A model generated the notes under the pieces. It searched no databases. It was not told where the DNA came from and worked only from the letters and a program-made list of their open reading frames with translations. From positions 5,804 to 12,485 of the forward strand of contig JADFNT010000022.1 in the NCBI GenBank assembly GCA_022563215.1: a DNA stretch of 6,682 nt, in the 5' to 3' direction. This document shows, in pieces, positions 5,328-6,682 of the stretch. Position numbers and translations under genes: made by a program. How positions within the stretch are numbered: position 1 is the stretch's first letter; each line of letters opens with the position of its first letter. The DNA is from Pseudomonadota bacterium. Its GTDB lineage: Bacteria; Pseudomonadota; Alphaproteobacteria; Rhodospirillales; Casp-alpha2.

Positions 5328-6682
5328 ATGCAGGACATCATCCGCCAGTTGGAGGAAAAGCGCGAACGCGCCCGTTTGGGCGGCGGCCAGAAGCGCATCG
5401 ACGCCCAGCACGCCAAGGGCAAGTTGACGGCCAGGGAGCGCCTTGAGTTGCTGCTCGATCCCGGCTCGTTCGAGGAATGGGACATGTTCGTCGAACACCG
5501 GGCGACCGATTTCGGCATGGCGGACAAGACCATCCCCGGCGACGGCGTCGTCACCGGCTTCGGCACCGTCAACGGGCGGCTGATCTTTGTCTTCAGCCAG
5601 GATTTCACCGTCTTCGGCGGATCGCTGTCCGAAGCCCATGCCGGGAAAATCTGCAAGATCATGGACCAGGCGATGAAGGTCGGGGCGCCGGTGATCGGCA
5701 TCAACGATTCCGGCGGCGCCCGCATCCAGGAAGGGGTGACGTCCCTGGGCGGCTATGCCGAGGTGTTCCAGAGGAACGTTCTGGCGTCCGGCGTGATTCC
5801 ACAGATTTCCCTGATCATGGGACCGTGCGCCGGGGGGGCGGTGTATTCGCCGGCGATGACCGACTTCATCTTCATGGTCCGCGACACGTCTTATATGTTC
5901 GTCACCGGCCCCGACGTGGTGAAGACCGTCACCCACGAGGAAGTGACGCTCGAGGAACTGGGCGGTGCCGGCACCCACACCACGACGTCAGGCGTCGCCG
6001 ACAAGGCGTTCAGCAACGACACCGAGGCGTTGCTGTCGATGCGCCGCTTCCTCGACTTCCTGCCCGCCAACAACACCGAACGCCCGCCGTCAAGGCCGAC
6101 GCCGGACCCCGGCGACCGGGTCGAGAAATCGCTGGACACGCTCATCCCCGACGATCCGGCCAAGTCCTATGACATGAAAGAACTGATCGAAAAAGTGGTC
6201 GACGAAGGCGATTTCTTCGAGTTGCAGCCCGATTACGCCGGCAACATCATCATCGGCTTCGGGCGCATCGAAGGCACCACCGTCGGCATCGTCGCCAATC
6301 AGCCGATGGTGCTCGCCGGCTGCCTCGATATCTCGTCGTCGATCAAGGGCGGGCGGTTCGTCAGGTTCTGCGACTGCTTCAACATCCCCATCGTCACCTT
6401 CGTCGACGTGCCCGGCTTTCTGCCCGGCACGGTGCAGGAATACGGCGGCATCATCAAACACGGGGCGAAGCTGCTGTTCGCCTTTGCCGAGGCGACGGTG
6501 CCCAAGGTGACGGTGATTACCCGCAAGGCCTATGGCGGGGCGTACGACGTCATGAGTTCGAAGCACCTGCGCGGCGACGTCAACTTCGCCTGGCCGTCGG
6601 CCGAGATCGCGGTCATGGGGCCGAAGGGCGCGGTCGAGATCATCTTCCGCGGCGACCTCGGCGACGAGAAAAAGATCGCCGA
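5328..6682 (+). CDS. pccB: Propionyl-CoA carboxylase beta subunit (carboxyltransferase), 3' end outside window
   Basis: The carboxyltransferase half of propionyl-CoA carboxylase moves the carboxyl group from carboxybiotin on the alpha subunit to propionyl-CoA, giving methylmalonyl-CoA. It acts in the cytoplasm and serves odd-chain fatty acid, branched amino acid and propionate use. About 451 residues of an expected 510 or so are present and the frame is open at the right edge. N-terminal signature: [20 protein letters not shown] (23-42). N-domain oxyanion-hole region: [11 protein letters not shown] (165-175). C-domain: [10 protein letters not shown], then [16 protein letters not shown] with D407. 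An Asp at this place in GAYDVM is the residue found in propionyl-preferring enzymes, whereas acetyl-preferring actinobacterial relatives carry Ile; this supports propionyl-CoA as substrate. The biotin-carrying partner gene is expected nearby but is not in the window. It follows ATP12 by 48 bases, so it may be co-transcribed. Confidence 0.95.
   Translation, partial: MQDIIRQLEEKRERARLGGGQKRIDAQHAKGKLTARERLELLLDPGSFEEWDMFVEHRATDFGMADKTIPGDGVVTGFGTVNGRLIFVFSQDFTVFGGSLSEAHAGKICKIMDQAMKVGAPVIGINDSGGARIQEGVTSLGGYAEVFQRNVLASGVIPQISLIMGPCAGGAVYSPAMTDFIFMVRDTSYMFVTGPDVVKTVTHEEVTLEELGGAGTHTTTSGVADKAFSNDTEALLSMRRFLDFLPANNTERPPSRPTPDPGDRVEKSLDTLIPDDPAKSYDMKELIEKVVDEGDFFELQPDYAGNIIIGFGRIEGTTVGIVANQPMVLAGCLDISSSIKGGRFVRFCDCFNIPIVTFVDVPGFLPGTVQEYGGIIKHGAKLLFAFAEATVPKVTVITRKAYGGAYDVMSSKHLRGDVNFAWPSAEIAVMGPKGAVEIIFRGDLGDEKKIA

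Noticed and set aside
5477..6172. 231-codon plus-strand frame inside pccB
   Set aside because: It is an out-of-frame shadow. Its product is dominated by Arg, His, Gly and Pro, while the overlapping frame encodes unmistakable carboxyltransferase motifs from 5328 to the window end.
1..6682. CRISPR array, tRNA or rRNA gene, insertion sequence, attachment site
   Set aside because: I saw no spaced direct repeats, no tRNA-like cloverleaf, no rRNA segments, no transposase motifs and no terminal inverted repeats on either strand.

Overview
The window reads as a stretch of an alphaproteobacterial chromosome, probably Rhodospirillales-like (inference). The evidence is the ATP12-type F1-ATPase assembly chaperone, which among bacteria is typical of Alphaproteobacteria. 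It sits in the familiar neighbourhood of an RluC-type pseudouridine synthase, a small HAD phosphatase and propionyl-CoA carboxylase beta. The coding DNA is GC-rich. Every gene I can support is on the + strand, and both window edges cut through a gene.

Layout: (1) 3-779, 3' part of a large-subunit rRNA pseudouridine synthase (rluC-like). (2) 780-959, the only sizeable intergenic gap, about 41% GC by hand count over 781-900. It holds a good sigma-70-like promoter (TTGCCA-16-TACAAT), a short hairpin and a T9G8 homopolymer junction. (3) 960-1649, an OmpR/PhoB-family response regulator with no kinase gene beside it. (4) 1710-2396, a HAD-superfamily phosphatase. (5) 2393-4540, a 715-residue AsmA-family membrane-anchored periplasmic protein, overlapping the HAD stop by 4 bases (ATGA). 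(6) 4563-5279, ATP12 chaperone. (7) 5328 to the end, propionyl-CoA carboxylase beta subunit (pccB), cut by the window edge after about 451 codons.

Genes 3-7 are co-directional with short gaps (about 60, -4, 22 and 48 bp). They could be one transcript started at the promoter near 786-813, although pccB may have its own promoter. The genes do not form one obvious pathway: they combine rRNA modification, signalling, phosphometabolite clean-up, envelope lipid homeostasis, ATP synthase assembly and propionyl-CoA metabolism. This looks like a conserved housekeeping cluster into which a regulator and an AsmA gene have been placed.

I do not see a clear undescribed multi-gene system. The points most worth a second look concern the response regulator. 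It has a G8 tract in its interdomain linker, where loss of one G creates an immediate stop and leaves a receiver-only protein. A second G8 tract, joined to T9, lies just ahead of its start. It also sits alone between genes that are usually close together. The AsmA protein has only two cysteines, both periplasmic, and a C-terminal amphipathic tail after a proline-rich linker.
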